Shown: positions 1 to 8,220, numbered from the stretch's first letter. The stretch: 36,643 nucleotides of DNA from Candidatus Halobonum tyrrellensis G22 (GCF_000495475.1 NZ_ASGZ01000036.1:1-36643), one strand, 5' to 3'. A program made the numbers and translations. Notes: generated by a model from the letters alone, not told the origin.

Positions 1-2
1 AC

Positions 3-719
3 CCCCGCGGCGTGGACCGCGACCGCCGGGCGGCGCTCCGGACGGGCGCGCTCCTCGTCGGCGGCGCCGTCGCGTGGCGCGCGAGCGACGCCGCCGACCG
101 CGCGCTCGGCGGGGCGACCCGGCGGTTCACCGGGTCGAAGCCGACCGGCGACCTCTACGGCGCGGAGACGGAGGGCGGCGCGTTCCCCGTCACCTCGTGG
201 GTCGCCGACGACCCCGACCCCGTCGATTCGGAGACGTGGACGCTCGCCGTCGAGGGGGTGGTCGACGAACGGCTGACGCTCGGGGTCGGCGACGTGGACC
301 GCGGGCGGACGGCTGGAGGTGGAGCCGACGGCGGTGAGAACACCGGTGGGGTCGCGGAGCCGACGGAGGTGGAGGCGCTCCTCGACTGCACGAGCGGCTG
401 GTACACGGTACAGGAGTGGGGCGGCGTCCGCGTCGGCGACTTACTCGACGCCGCGGGAGTCGGGGCGGGCGCGCGCTACGTCCGGTTCGTCTCGGTGACG
501 GGCTACCGCTGGTCGCTCCCGCTGGCGGAGGCGCGCGACGCCCTCCTGGCGACGCGGGCGGGCGGCGAGCGCCTGAGCCACGGCCACGGCGCGCCCGCGC
601 GGCTGGTCGCGCCCGGCCGCCGCGGGTTCCAGTGGGTGAAGTGGGTCGACCGCGTCGAGGTGCGGCGGCACCGCGACCCCGCGCAGTGGCTGGTGACGCT
701 GGTTTCGGGGTTCGACTAG
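3..719 (+). CDS. Molybdopterin-dependent oxidoreductase (sulfite oxidase-like), 5'-truncated
   Basis: The frame is open to the left window edge, so the true start lies outside; a GTG at 12 is probably internal. The first visible residues (an Ala/Gly/Val-rich stretch after RDRRAALRTG) look like the end of a membrane or linker segment. The rest matches the Moco domain of the sulfite oxidase/MsrP superfamily: the motif LLDCTSGWYTVQEWGG holds the Cys (codon at 387) that should bind the molybdenum, and GFQWVKWVDRVEV near the end is typical of the family's substrate-pocket region. Haloarchaeal members often fuse an N-terminal membrane domain to this fold, which would fit. The substrate cannot be told from the sequence. 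It converges on the Nudix gene downstream, with about 100 bases of featureless GC-rich DNA between them. Confidence 0.85.
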   Translation, partial: PRGVDRDRRAALRTGALLVGGAVAWRASDAADRALGGATRRFTGSKPTGDLYGAETEGGAFPVTSWVADDPDPVDSETWTLAVEGVVDERLTLGVGDVDRGRTAGGGADGGENTGGVAEPTEVEALLDCTSGWYTVQEWGGVRVGDLLDAAGVGAGARYVRFVSVTGYRWSLPLAEARDALLATRAGGERLSHGHGAPARLVAPGRRGFQWVKWVDRVEVRRHRDPAQWLVTLVSGFD

Positions 720-821
720 TCGGCCGAGTCGAGTGGTCGTTCCGTCTCGGTGACGGACGGTCCCGACCGGACGGTGACGGTGACTTCGGACGCCACGCTC
801 GCGCCGCCGCGGGCTGTCGGC

Positions 822-1331
822 CTACCGTTCGTCGGTCGCCGGGTCGGGGCTCACGACGTGTCCGACCCCCTCGCCGGGGGCCGCATCGTCGGCGTCGTGG
901 GCGGCCAGCGGGTCGGCGACCCCCTCGGGGAAGAACGGCGCCTCGCCGTCGCGGAGGTCGGCGAGCGTCCGCCAGTACGCCTCGTACTCGACGCCGCCGG
1001 TGTCGACGCCCGAGAACCGCTCGCGGTCGTACAGCGACGCGTCGGCGAACCGCGCCACGCGGACGACGGCGAACTCGTGGTGGGGAACCCCCTCGTAGGT
1101 GAACAGGTTCTCGACGGTACAGACCGCGGGACCCGGCTCGACGGTCACGCCGAGTTCCTCGCGGAACTCGCGTTCGAGCGCCGCGCCGCTCGGCTCGCCG
1201 GGGTGGATCCCGCCGCCCACGAACCGGTGGAAGTGGGGACCGTCGCGGTCACCGGGAAGTCGCTGGACGAGGTACGCGCCGGTGTCGGGGTGTTCGACCG
1301 CGCCGAGGGCGACGCCGCGGATATCGCTCAC
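822..1331 (-). CDS. Nudix hydrolase
   Basis: 169 aa, GTG start. A complete Nudix box (GX5EX7REUXEEXGU) is present at residues 40-62, from GGIHPGE through REFREELGV, so the Mg-binding glutamates needed to cleave nucleoside-diphosphate-linked substrates are intact. Length is usual for a single-domain Nudix protein; the acidic C-terminal 25 residues are probably a halophilic tail. Which nucleotide or sugar-nucleotide it cleans up cannot be read from the sequence. It is the last minus-strand gene after the CoA pair, but a 136-base gap and a possible weak TATA-like CTATCA about 25 nt upstream suggest its own transcript rather than an operon with them. Confidence 0.88.
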   Translation of the reverse strand: MSDIRGVALGAVEHPDTGAYLVQRLPGDRDGPHFHRFVGGGIHPGEPSGAALEREFREELGVTVEPGPAVCTVENLFTYEGVPHHEFAVVRVARFADASLYDRERFSGVDTGGVEYEAYWRTLADLRDGEAPFFPEGVADPLAAHDADDAAPGEGVGHVVSPDPATDER

Positions 1332-1467
1332 GAGTCGTACCGGACCCGCGAATCGGTGATAGTGGTTGTGGTCCCGTCGGTATCAGGGGTCGTGACGACC
1401 CGAACTCCCCGCGGGCTGCGCTCGCGCAACTCGCTGCGAGTGTCGGCTCACGCCGCGCAGGCGGTCG

Positions 1468-2313
1468 TCACTCCTCCCGCTCGTCGCTCGCGCCCGTCGA
1501 GTCGCCCGTCAGGTCGCCCTCGCGGATCGCTCGTTCGGCGGCGTCGAGCGCCTCCTCGCGGTCGAACGACTCGACGACTCCCCGCAACTCGTCGTCGCTC
1601 GCGTCGGCGAGGTCGCGGGCGTGCCGGGTCACGTTCGGCACCGCGCGGACGACGTTGTCGACTATCGGGACCGCCGCCGCGCGCGCCGACCGGCTCATCG
1701 GGTTGAGGTCGATCACGATCTCTGTCTTGCCCAGGTCCGCGAGCGCCGCGGCGCGGTCGCCGTCCTCCAGCGGCACCACGACCACGTCGGCGTCGCCGAT
1801 GCCGTCGGCGTCCACCTTCGCGCGCTCGTGGCTGAGTCCGGGGATGCGGCCGTCGGCTCGCAGTCCCTTCACCTCGCGGGCGCCGTGCTCGCGGAGGTGG
1901 TCGGCGATGGCCTCCATCCGCTCGTCCGTGCGGTTGAACAGGTTCACCTCGACGTCGGCGCCGGTGGCCGCCGCGAGGTCGACCACCTCGCCCGGCACGA
2001 GCGCCGCGACGTTGCCGTTGACCGAGAGGACGGGGTGGTCCGCGAGCAGGAGGTGCGCCGCCGCCGCGCGGGCGGCCGCGTCCGCCGAGGGGATGGTCTC
2101 CTCGCCGAGCAGGTAGTCGAACGCCTCGCCGCGCCCCTCCGCGATCAGCCCCTGCGTCGAGGTGATCCCCTTCTCGACGCCCGCCTCGATCCGGTGGCGG
2201 GTCAGAAGCGACTGGTAGCGCGGGTGGTCCTCGGGGAGGTCCGACTCGTGGTCGACCTCGCTCGGGGCGTCGCCGTCGTCGGTCCTCGCGGGCGCGTCGT
2301 CGGCGTCGGTCAT
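1468..2313 (-). CDS. 4-phosphopantoate--beta-alanine ligase (archaeal phosphopantothenate synthetase)
   Basis: 281 aa. It joins 4-phosphopantoate to beta-alanine with ATP, the archaeal replacement for bacterial PanC in CoA synthesis. After an acidic N-terminal extension of about 28 residues the family core begins at HPRYQSLLTRHRIEAGVEKG; further family landmarks are SVNGNVAALVPGE (97-109), VNLFNRTDERME (123-134) and DLNPMSRSA in the C-terminal half. The C-terminal 50 residues are charged and probably peripheral. The gene lies 51 bases behind pantoate kinase, the preceding enzyme of the pathway, which supports the call. A TATA-like box in that gap suggests it can also be transcribed alone. Confidence 0.93.
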   Translation of the reverse strand: MTDADDAPARTDDGDAPSEVDHESDLPEDHPRYQSLLTRHRIEAGVEKGITSTQGLIAEGRGEAFDYLLGEETIPSADAAARAAAAHLLLADHPVLSVNGNVAALVPGEVVDLAAATGADVEVNLFNRTDERMEAIADHLREHGAREVKGLRADGRIPGLSHERAKVDADGIGDADVVVVPLEDGDRAAALADLGKTEIVIDLNPMSRSARAAAVPIVDNVVRAVPNVTRHARDLADASDDELRGVVESFDREEALDAAERAIREGDLTGDSTGASDEREE

Positions 2314-2335
2314 ACCCGACGTGGGCGACGGGGAC

Positions 2336-2342
2336 TCAAAAC
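2336..2342 (-). promoter_or_regulatory. TATA-like box for the phosphopantothenate synthetase gene
   Basis: GTTTTGA on the minus strand, 23-29 nt before the ATG at 2313, the spacing of a leaderless haloarchaeal promoter. It lies between the two CoA genes, so the second could be transcribed separately. Confidence 0.45.
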
Positions 2343-2364
2343 TCGCTCCGTTCGCGACGGCCGG

Positions 2365-3213
2365 CTACCGGAGCGTCGCGCCCGCCGGGTGGACCCGACA
2401 CGCGGCGGGGTCGTAGCCCGCGTCCGACAGCCCGGTGCCGACGGCGAAGGCCGTCCGGCCGAGCATCGCCATCGACGCCCGCCCGCCCGCCTCGTCGACC
2501 GCCTCGACCGCCTCGCGCACCTCCGGGACGAGCAGGCCCGCCTCGTCGGCGAACCGCCGCGACTCGGTCACGAGACGGTCGAGCGTCGGGTCGCGGACCA
2601 CCCGCGTCAGCGCGTCCTCGCCGGCGGTCCGGACGGGGTCGAGGTCGCCGTCGAGCACCGCCGCCGTCGAGAGTTCGCCGAACGTGACGTACTCGACGCG
2701 GGGGCGCGCCGGGACCCCGTCGAGCGCGCCGTGGCCGGGCGCGCCGGGTTCCAGCCGGAGGGGGACGCCGCCGCGGAACTGCGCGACCACGTCGCCGAGC
2801 CCGGTGCCGGCGGCGGCGTCGGCGGCGTGAGCCGCCCGCACCAGTTCGTTCTCCGAGCGGCCCAACTCGAGCGCGTCGTTCGCCGCGAAGGCGACCGCGA
2901 GCGCGGCCGCCCCCGAGACGCCGAACCCGGCGCCGACCGGGAGGTCGGTGGTCGCGTCGACCGCGACGCGGGCGTCGGGCGCGAGGCGGTCGAGCACGCC
3001 CGTCACCGCCGCGAGGTCGACGACCTCGCCGTCGAGGCGGACGACCCGCCGGTCCCCGTGGACGGGCCCGACGGTGGCTTCGACCCCGTCGGAGAGCGCG
3101 AGACCGGCGCCGCGCGACCCCGCGCGAACCGGGTCGTCGGCCGGGTACGGCGCGAACAGCGCTGTCACGTGGCCCGGCGCGAACGCGGTCGCCTCGCCCG
3201 GTGGGTCGGTCAT
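2365..3213 (-). CDS. Pantoate kinase (GHMP family)
   Basis: 282 aa. It phosphorylates pantoate to 4-phosphopantoate, the first half of the archaeal two-enzyme route to phosphopantothenate. FAPGHVTALF (11-20) is the family's N-terminal substrate strand, and LPVGAGFGVSGAAAL (91-105) is the glycine-rich ATP-binding GHMP motif 2. A third Gly-rich stretch near the C-terminus (TAFAVGTGL) fits GHMP motif 3. The ATG at 3213 starts just before the conserved first strand. The neighbouring downstream gene encodes the next enzyme, so the pair is a CoA biosynthesis unit. Pantoate kinase diverged from other GHMP kinases, but the pairing makes mevalonate or homoserine kinase unlikely. Confidence 0.92.
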   Translation of the reverse strand: MTDPPGEATAFAPGHVTALFAPYPADDPVRAGSRGAGLALSDGVEATVGPVHGDRRVVRLDGEVVDLAAVTGVLDRLAPDARVAVDATTDLPVGAGFGVSGAAALAVAFAANDALELGRSENELVRAAHAADAAAGTGLGDVVAQFRGGVPLRLEPGAPGHGALDGVPARPRVEYVTFGELSTAAVLDGDLDPVRTAGEDALTRVVRDPTLDRLVTESRRFADEAGLLVPEVREAVEAVDEAGGRASMAMLGRTAFAVGTGLSDAGYDPAACRVHPAGATLR

Positions 3214-3421
3214 CGTCGGGAGGAGTGGACGCCGGTACCTATCGCTTGTGACATCGCCCCGCTCGCCGGCTTCGACGCCGAACGCGACGGTTGACTACTG
3301 AACGCGGAGGGTTGCGGAGTCGGACCCGGACGGTCGCGGACGGGCGTGGAACCGGACGCGGACGGACGTCGGGTCGAGCACGGACGACCGTGCGACCGAC
3401 CGACACGCGGCGGCCACCACC

Positions 3422-3427
3422 GATAAG
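3422..3427 (+). promoter_or_regulatory. TATA-like box for the DUF1328 gene
   Basis: GATAAG lies 25-30 nt before the ATG at 3452 in otherwise GC-rich DNA, the usual position for a leaderless transcript. Confidence 0.4.
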
Positions 3428-3451
3428 TCGGAGCGAGGCGCCAGAGAGTGT

Positions 3452-3667
3452 ATGTCCGCACTCACATCGGCGGTTCCGACGCTCGCGCAGGTCACCCCGG
3501 CGCTGCTCCAGGGCGGCGACCTGCTGTGGCTCGCCATCGTCTTCTTCGTGCTCGCGATCGTCGCCGGGCTGGCCGGCTTCCGCGGCATCGCCGGGCTGAC
3601 GATGGAGATCGCGCGCATCCTCGTGCTGGTGTTCCTCGTGCTCGCGATCGTCGCGTTCATCCTATGA
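3452..3667 (+). CDS. DUF1328 small membrane protein
   Basis: 71 aa. Two hydrophobic segments, DLLWLAIVFFVLAIVAGLAG (about 23-43) and ILVLVFLVLAIVAFIL (about 55-71), are separated by a short loop FRGIAGLTMEIAR. This two-helix pattern with FxxIAG between the helices is the DUF1328/YtjA family, tiny membrane proteins common in bacteria and haloarchaea whose function is unknown. The protein ends at the membrane with almost no tail. It is followed 76 bases later by the FNT channel gene on the same strand, so both may share a transcript. The small size is normal for the family and not a truncation. Confidence 0.85.
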   Translation: MSALTSAVPTLAQVTPALLQGGDLLWLAIVFFVLAIVAGLAGFRGIAGLTMEIARILVLVFLVLAIVAFIL

Positions 3668-3743
3668 GCGCGTCGGGACCGCGGGGCTGCCGTGCGCGTT
3701 CCCGGTCGCCTTCCCGGGTGGCCGCCCGCGCGGACGGGGGTCG

Positions 3744-4688
3744 ATGAGCGACGACCTGAACGAGAGGCCCGACGAGGAGGGGCCCGACTCCGACGACGCG
3801 ACGAGCGAGTGGAACGACCGCCCGCAGGACAAAGGCCAGGAGGACGGGCGGAGCGACCTCTCCGAAGAGCAGTTCGAACAGGCCGAACAGGAGGGCGGAC
3901 AGCCGACGTACGGCGAGATCCTCGCCCGCGAGATAGACGAGGGGCTCGGGGAACTCAACCGGCCGCTCGACGGACTCGCGCTCTCGGGGCTGTCGGCCGG
4001 CCTCGACATCGGGTTCGGGCCGTTCCTGATGGCGGTGGTGTTGACCGTCGGCGCGGGCAGCTACTCGTCGGCGACGATCGACATCCTCGAAGCCAACGTG
4101 TACGCGGTGGGGTTCATCTTCGTCGTGCTCGGCCGGTCGGAACTGTTCACCGAACACACCACGCTCGCCGTTCTCCCGGTGATCGACCGCCGGGCGTCGA
4201 TGGGCGAACTCGCGCGCCTGTGGGGCGTCGTCTACGGGGCGAACATCGTCGGCGGCGCCATCTTCGCGGCCGTGATGGTTCCGATCGCACCAGCGCTCGG
4301 CGTCGCCTCACCGGAGGCGTTCGGCGACATCGCACGCGGACTGGTCGAACACTCGTGGTTCACGCTCCTCGGCGCGGGCTTGCTCGCGGGGTGGCTGATG
4401 GGGCTGCTCTCGTGGCTGGTCGCCGCGGCCCAAGACACGATCAGTCGGGTGTTCTTCGTCTGGCTGATCGCGACCGCGATCGGGTTCATCGGTCTCCCCC
4501 ACTGCATCGCGGGCAACGTGGAGGTGCTCGCGGGGCTGCTGATCGACGGCGGGGTGGGGCTGATGGACTACGCCCGGTTCATGTCGGCGGCGACGCTCGG
4601 TAACGTCATCGGCGGCACCGTGTTCGTCGCCCTGCTCAAGTACGGCCACGTCGTCCGCGGCGGCGAGGCGTCCGGGTCGGGCATCTGA
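3744..4688 (+). CDS. Formate/nitrite transporter (FNT) family membrane protein
   Basis: 314 aa. A very acidic soluble N-terminal region of about 70 residues precedes a hydrophobic domain with roughly six membrane helices (about 90-300). GLPHCIAGNVEVL places a His at residue 253, equivalent to the central pore His in FocA-type channels (FEHSIAN in FocA). LGRSELFTEHTTLAV (about 130-144) is typical of the YfdC-like branch. The long cytoplasmic extension is usual for halophilic members but not for FocA or NirC. The transported anion (formate, nitrite or another small acid) cannot be deduced. A small membrane protein gene lies just upstream on the same strand; the next gene is convergent. Confidence 0.9.
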   Translation: MSDDLNERPDEEGPDSDDATSEWNDRPQDKGQEDGRSDLSEEQFEQAEQEGGQPTYGEILAREIDEGLGELNRPLDGLALSGLSAGLDIGFGPFLMAVVLTVGAGSYSSATIDILEANVYAVGFIFVVLGRSELFTEHTTLAVLPVIDRRASMGELARLWGVVYGANIVGGAIFAAVMVPIAPALGVASPEAFGDIARGLVEHSWFTLLGAGLLAGWLMGLLSWLVAAAQDTISRVFFVWLIATAIGFIGLPHCIAGNVEVLAGLLIDGGVGLMDYARFMSAATLGNVIGGTVFVALLKYGHVVRGGEASGSGI

Positions 4689-4771
4689 GCCGGTCAGCGG
4701 GCGGACCGGACGGCGCGAGCGACGCGGGTCGGACGGGGTCGGGGGAGCGTCGACGCGCCGCGGTCCGCCGC

Positions 4772-5122
4772 CTACTCGCCGCGCGCCGACTCGTAGCTCG
4801 CGCGGAGGAACGACACCAGCCCGTCGACGTCGTCGGGTGCCGCGTCCCGCGGGACGACGACCCACGAGTCGACGCGGCGCTCGCCGGGCGCGAACGACTC
4901 GGTCGGGTACGCCTCCGCGAACGCCTTCTTCTCGTCGTCCGGGAGCTGGGTGAGCGCCAGTCCCTGCGTGGCGACCACCGCGAACAGCGTGCCGTCCGCC
5001 GTGAACGACGGGCAGCCGAACGTCTCCGTCTCGGCCACGCCGGGCCACTCGGTCACGACGCCCGCGACGGCCGAGCGCAGCTCCCCCGCGAGTTCCTCGT
5101 CGTAGTACGCGCTGTTCGTCAT
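4772..5122 (-). CDS. TfoX/YjbR-like small protein
   Basis: 116 aa. The segment TETFGCPSFTADGTLFAVVATQGLALTQLPDDEKKAF fits the shared alpha/beta fold of TfoX N-terminal and MmcQ/YjbR proteins, where a Gly-x-Pro-Ser/Ala loop and a 'lalrlp' strand recur. These families have been linked to DNA binding and competence in bacteria, but in archaea no function is known and DNA binding is not shown here. The protein is complete, and the ATG at 5122 is preceded by a TATA-like box at 5148-5154. It is convergent with the FNT gene and stands alone. Confidence 0.7.
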   Translation of the reverse strand: MTNSAYYDEELAGELRSAVAGVVTEWPGVAETETFGCPSFTADGTLFAVVATQGLALTQLPDDEKKAFAEAYPTESFAPGERRVDSWVVVPRDAAPDDVDGLVSFLRASYESARGE

Positions 5123-5147
5123 ACGCCCACGTAGAACGCGCGGGCCG

Positions 5148-5154
5148 CTAAGAA
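5148..5154 (-). promoter_or_regulatory. TATA-like box for the TfoX/YjbR-like gene
   Basis: TTCTTAG on the minus strand, 26-32 nt upstream of the ATG at 5122. Confidence 0.4.
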
Positions 5155-5212
5155 CTGTCGGTGCTCGCGACCCGGACTCCGCACAGCCGACGGTGCGGAC
5201 TCACCGCGCGGG

Positions 5213-5746
5213 CTACCCGTCGCGTTCGCGCTCCGGTTCGGATTCGCGCTCGGGGTCGCGCTCCCGCTCGGTCGCTCGTTCGCGTTCGCGGCTCCGCTCG
5301 CGTTCGGCCGCCCGCCGCTCGGCGTCCGCGCGGGCGTCGCCGAGCGACTCGGTCCGTAACAGCGCGTCCAGCCGCGTCTCGAACTCCGCCTCGTCGAGTT
5401 CGCCGCGCGCGTAGCGGCCGCGGAGCGTCGCGAGCGCCTCGTCGGTCGCGTCGCCGTCGTCGGTGCCGCGGTCGGCGCGTTCACCCCGCCGGGTCGGCTC
5501 GCGGTCGCGCCGCGACTCGTACCACCGGGTCAGGCCGACCGCGAGCGGGAGCAGGCCGGCGAAGCCGACGACGAACGCGACCCAGAAGAACTCGACCCCC
5601 GCGAACATGAGCGCGAACGCGACCAGCAGCACGAGCGCCGTGACGCCGCCGGCGACCACCTGCTGGAGCGGCGTCTCCTCTTCGTCCTCGTCGCCGCCGT
5701 CGGCCGCGTACGTCGGCGCGTCGTCGCCGGGGGATGTCGCGTCCAT
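5213..5746 (-). CDS. SHOCT-domain membrane protein with charged repeat tail
   Basis: 177 aa from the ATG at 5746. An acidic N-terminus is followed by two membrane segments (VVAGGVTALVLLVAFALMFAG, then FFWVAFVVGFAGLLPLAVGL). A SHOCT motif comes next, ALATLRGRYARGELDEAEFETRLDAL; SHOCT is a short helical module that usually caps proteins and probably mediates oligomerisation. The last 45 residues are an Arg-Glu repeat (RERERATERERDPERES), likely a charged helix or coiled coil. A longer frame starts at 5773, but the box GCAAAAG at 5770-5776 sits 24-30 nt before 5746 and would overlap a start at 5773, so 5746 is preferred. Cellular role unknown; the gene stands alone. Confidence 0.82.
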   Translation of the reverse strand: MDATSPGDDAPTYAADGGDEDEEETPLQQVVAGGVTALVLLVAFALMFAGVEFFWVAFVVGFAGLLPLAVGLTRWYESRRDREPTRRGERADRGTDDGDATDEALATLRGRYARGELDEAEFETRLDALLRTESLGDARADAERRAAERERSRERERATERERDPERESEPERERDG

Positions 5747-5769
5747 ACCCGGAGAGGACACCCGGACGG

Positions 5770-5776
5770 GCAAAAG
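5770..5776 (-). promoter_or_regulatory. TATA-like box that decides the SHOCT gene start
   Basis: CTTTTGC on the minus strand, 24-30 nt before the ATG at 5746. A start at 5773 would fall on the box itself, which argues against that longer reading. Confidence 0.5.
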
Positions 5777-5836
5777 CGTACTCCGCGCCGCGGCCCGAAC
5801 CGGTCCCGTCGACGGCGTCGCCCGCGTGAGCGTCTC

Positions 5837-5869
5837 CTACGGTGAGAGACGCCGGCGGTCTCGCGGGAA
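5837..5869 (-). pseudogene. Relic of a second aspS 3' end
   Basis: 33 bases downstream of the aspS stop read FPRDRRRLSP-stop on the minus strand; the real aspS ends [10 protein letters not shown]-stop (5925-5957). 25 of 33 bases match and the stop is at the same position. Of the 8 differences, 6 are synonymous (for example AGT versus TCA for the same Ser, and two Arg third positions) and 2 give the one Gln-to-Arg change. That is the pattern of two diverged coding tails. Similarity ends at the TTC codon and at the stop. It is the leftover end of another aspS allele, 88 bases from the living one. Confidence 0.75.
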
Positions 5870-5924
5870 CGCGGTCGTTCCGCTCCGCTCCACTCTCTGC
5901 CCCCGCTCGCCGGAACGGCTTCGT

Positions 5925-7229
5925 CTACGGACTCAGCCGTTGCCGGTCTCGCGGGAACAGGACGGCCTCGCGGATGTTCTCCAGCCCGAGGACGGTCATC
6001 ACGAGCCGCTCGGCGCCCATCCCCCAGCCGGCGTGGGGCGGCATGCCGTACTTGAACATCTTGGTGTAGTACTCGAACTCCTCGGGGTCGAGCCCCTGCT
6101 GTTCGAAGCCGGCGATCAGGCGGTCGTGGCGGTGTTCGCGCTGGCCGCCCGAGACGAGTTCCATCCGCGGGTGCATCATGTCGAACCCGGTCGACAGCTC
6201 CTCGTCGTCGTCGTGGTCCTTGATGTAGAACGGCTTGATCTCGGAGGGCCAGTCGGTGATGAAGTAGTGTTCGCCCACCGACTGCCCGAGCACGTGCTCC
6301 GCCTCCGTCGAGAGGTCGTCGCCCCACACGAGGTGGGCGTCGAGGTCGCCCTCGGCGTTGACCCGGTCGAGCGCGTCCTCGTACGAGAGCCGGGGGAACT
6401 CCCCCTCCGGCGCCTCGAACTCCTCGTCGAGCCCGAGCGCCTCCAACTGCTCGGCGCAGTTCTCCTCGACCGCTTCGTAGGCGCCCTTCGCGACCGCTTC
6501 GGCGGCGTCCATCGCCTCGGTGTGGTCGCAGAACGCCCCCTCGAAGTCGATCGAGGTGGCCTCGTTGAGGTGCCGCGGCGTGTTGTGCTCCTCCGCGCGG
6601 AAGATCGGGCCGATCTCGAAGACGCGTTCGAGCCCCGACCCGGCCATCAGCTGCTTGAACAGCTGCGGGCTCTGGTTCATGAACGCCTCGCGGCCGAAGT
6701 AGGTGATCGGGAACAGCTCGGTGCCGCCCTCCGTGCCGGTGGCGACGATCTTCGGCGTGTTGATCTCCGTACAGTCGAGGTCGCGGAACGTCTCGCGGGT
6801 CGCGCGCAGGATCTCCGCGCGGATCTCGAACACCGCCTTCACCTCCTCCTTTCGGAGGTCGAGCGTGCGGTTGTCCAGCCGGGTGGGGAGTTCGGCGTCC
6901 ACCTTCCCCGAGGGGTCGAGCGGGAGTTCGGGGTCGGCGGGCGCGAGCACCTCCACGGCGGCGGGCACCACCTCGACGCCGGTGGGCGCGCGCGGCTCCT
7001 CGGCCACCTCGCCCGTCACCGAGAGGACGGACTCGCGGTGGGCGTCGAGCCCCGTCTCCACGAGGTCGTCGTCCATCTCGTCTTTCTCGAACTTGACCTG
7101 GATGCGCCCGGTGGCGTCGCGCAGGATGAGGAAGGCGATACCCCCGAGGTCGCGGGTCTCGTGTACCCAGCCGGCGACGGTGACCTCGTCACCCGGCTCG
7201 GCGTCTGCCGTGTACGTTCGTCCCTGCAT
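5925..7229 (-). CDS. aspS: Aspartate--tRNA(Asp/Asn) ligase
   Basis: 434 aa class II synthetase of archaeal type. The N-terminal OB-fold anticodon domain (about 1-105) contains [21 protein letters not shown]. The catalytic domain has motif 2 around [14 protein letters not shown] (210-223) and motif 3 at [10 protein letters not shown] (401-410), followed by the conserved end [10 protein letters not shown]. There is no bacterial GAD insertion, and length is normal. His23 lies where, as far as I recall, discriminating archaeal enzymes carry Trp, which would fit a non-discriminating AspRS that also charges tRNA-Asn. That matches gatB in this window and the transamidation route established in Haloferax volcanii. 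A TATA-like box at 7254-7260 suggests a leaderless mRNA. A relic of another aspS tail lies downstream. Confidence 0.96.
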   Translation of the reverse strand: MQGRTYTADAEPGDEVTVAGWVHETRDLGGIAFLILRDATGRIQVKFEKDEMDDDLVETGLDAHRESVLSVTGEVAEEPRAPTGVEVVPAAVEVLAPADPELPLDPSGKVDAELPTRLDNRTLDLRKEEVKAVFEIRAEILRATRETFRDLDCTEINTPKIVATGTEGGTELFPITYFGREAFMNQSPQLFKQLMAGSGLERVFEIGPIFRAEEHNTPRHLNEATSIDFEGAFCDHTEAMDAAEAVAKGAYEAVEENCAEQLEALGLDEEFEAPEGEFPRLSYEDALDRVNAEGDLDAHLVWGDDLSTEAEHVLGQSVGEHYFITDWPSEIKPFYIKDHDDDEELSTGFDMMHPRMELVSGGQREHRHDRLIAGFEQQGLDPEEFEYYTKMFKYGMPPHAGWGMGAERLVMTVLGLENIREAVLFPRDRQRLSP

Positions 7230-7253
7230 ACGCGACCGGTCCGGTTCGCGGGG

Positions 7254-7260
7254 CTTAAAG
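7254..7260 (-). promoter_or_regulatory. TATA-like box for aspS
   Basis: CTTTAAG on the minus strand, 25-31 nt upstream of the ATG at 7229, in otherwise GC-rich DNA. Confidence 0.5.
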
Positions 7261-7421
7261 TCGGTCGATCCGCGCTACCGCGGCCCCCGACCGCCACGCG
7301 GACGGTCGGGGCTCGGGGGTGGGACGGGGCCGTCGGGCGGCGGCGCGTCGAACCGCGGCGGAGAAGGCGAGGTGAGAGGAAGGGAGGGGAGGCGGGTGCG
7401 GGCAGACGTGGCTCCGGACGG

Positions 7422-8144
7422 CTACGCGTCCGCCAGGTCGGCGTGGGCGTCCTCGACGCCCTCGACGGTCTCGCGGACCGCCGCACAGCCCTCGTCGTGG
7501 AGCAGGTCGCCGACCACGACGGCGTCGGCGTGTGCGCCCATCTCGCGGGCGGAGTCGTAGTCGTGGATCCCGCCGCCGTAAAAGAGGGTGGCGTCGTCGA
7601 GCGCGTCGTGGGCCGCCCCGACCGTCTCGGTGTCGCCGAACGTTCCGGAGTACTCGACGTAGACGATGTCCTGGCCGAACATCTTCTCGGCGACGCGGGC
7701 GTACGCCGCCACGTCGGCGGGCGTCAGGTCGCAGTCGGCGTCGGTCAGTTCGGCCGCCGAGGCGTCGGGGTTGAGCACGATGTACGCCTCGGGGTGGGTG
7801 CGCTCCCAGTCGAGTCCGTCGGCGATGCGGACCCACTCCTTGTGCGCGCCGGTGATCCAGAACTGGTCGCCCGCGTTGAACACCGTCGGGATGAGGTAGC
7901 CGTCGAGGGCGTCGTCGTCGACGACCACCGCGGGGTTCGACGGCTCCTGGTACAGCGGCACGTCGTGTTCCCGGCAGGCGTCGATGACGCGCTGCATCTT
8001 CTCGGTGGTGATGTCGAGGGTGCCGCCGATCTCGATGGCGTCCGTGCCGGTCGCACAGACGTCCGCGAACGTCTCGTCTCCGTACAGGTCCTTGTCCGGG
8101 TCCACCTTCAGGATGTGGTCCCACTCCTCCCACGGCGCGGTCAT
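7422..8144 (-). CDS. Phosphoglycerol geranylgeranyltransferase (GGGP synthase)
   Basis: 240 aa, PcrB-like TIM barrel. It makes the first ether bond of archaeal lipids by joining geranylgeranyl diphosphate to sn-glycerol-1-phosphate. Landmarks are the N-terminal HILKVDPDK (10-18), [13 protein letters not shown] (34-46), YQEPSNP (65-71), [17 protein letters not shown] (83-99), the phosphate-binding [10 protein letters not shown] (161-170) and LFYGGGIHD (187-195), and [10 protein letters not shown] (210-219). All expected motifs are present, and the compact length fits the haloarchaeal group I enzyme. It lies upstream of aspS on the same strand with a 192-base gap, so they are probably separate transcripts. 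It is the last housekeeping gene before the accessory block. Confidence 0.95.
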   Translation of the reverse strand: MTAPWEEWDHILKVDPDKDLYGDETFADVCATGTDAIEIGGTLDITTEKMQRVIDACREHDVPLYQEPSNPAVVVDDDALDGYLIPTVFNAGDQFWITGAHKEWVRIADGLDWERTHPEAYIVLNPDASAAELTDADCDLTPADVAAYARVAEKMFGQDIVYVEYSGTFGDTETVGAAHDALDDATLFYGGGIHDYDSAREMGAHADAVVVGDLLHDEGCAAVRETVEGVEDAHADLADA

Positions 8145-8171
8145 GCGTGGGTAGCGTAGGTCGGTCAGGCG

Positions 8172-8179
8172 TGAAAAAG
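8172..8179 (-). promoter_or_regulatory. TATA-like box for GGGP synthase
   Basis: CTTTTTCA on the minus strand, 28-35 nt before the ATG at 8144. It lies back to back with the promoter of the restriction-methylase gene. Confidence 0.45.
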
Positions 8180-8210
8180 GGCGCGGGTCGTCGAGGTGGG
8201 TCGGTAGCTT

Positions 8211-8220
8211 CTTTTATTTT
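8211..8220 (+). promoter_or_regulatory. TATA-like box for the restriction-methylase gene
   Basis: CTTTTATTTT, the strongest AT-rich box in this intergenic region, 25-34 nt before the GTG at 8245. Its spacing supports that GTG as the start of a leaderless transcript. Confidence 0.6.

Noticed and set aside
5213-5310. Independent DNA repeat behind the SHOCT gene
   Set aside because: The repeated CGCTCGCG-like units encode the Arg-Glu tail of the SHOCT protein in frame, so they are explained by the coding sequence.
5830-5852. Hairpin GCGTCTC/GAGACGC as an aspS terminator
   Set aside because: The stem is perfect but no T-run follows on the minus strand, and part of it belongs to the aspS tail relic.
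5463-8159. A long plus-strand open frame opposite aspS and GGGP synthase, and a similar one at 26922-29345 opposite the peptidases
   Set aside because: Both are shadows of well-supported minus-strand genes with complete active sites; they have no recognisable motif.
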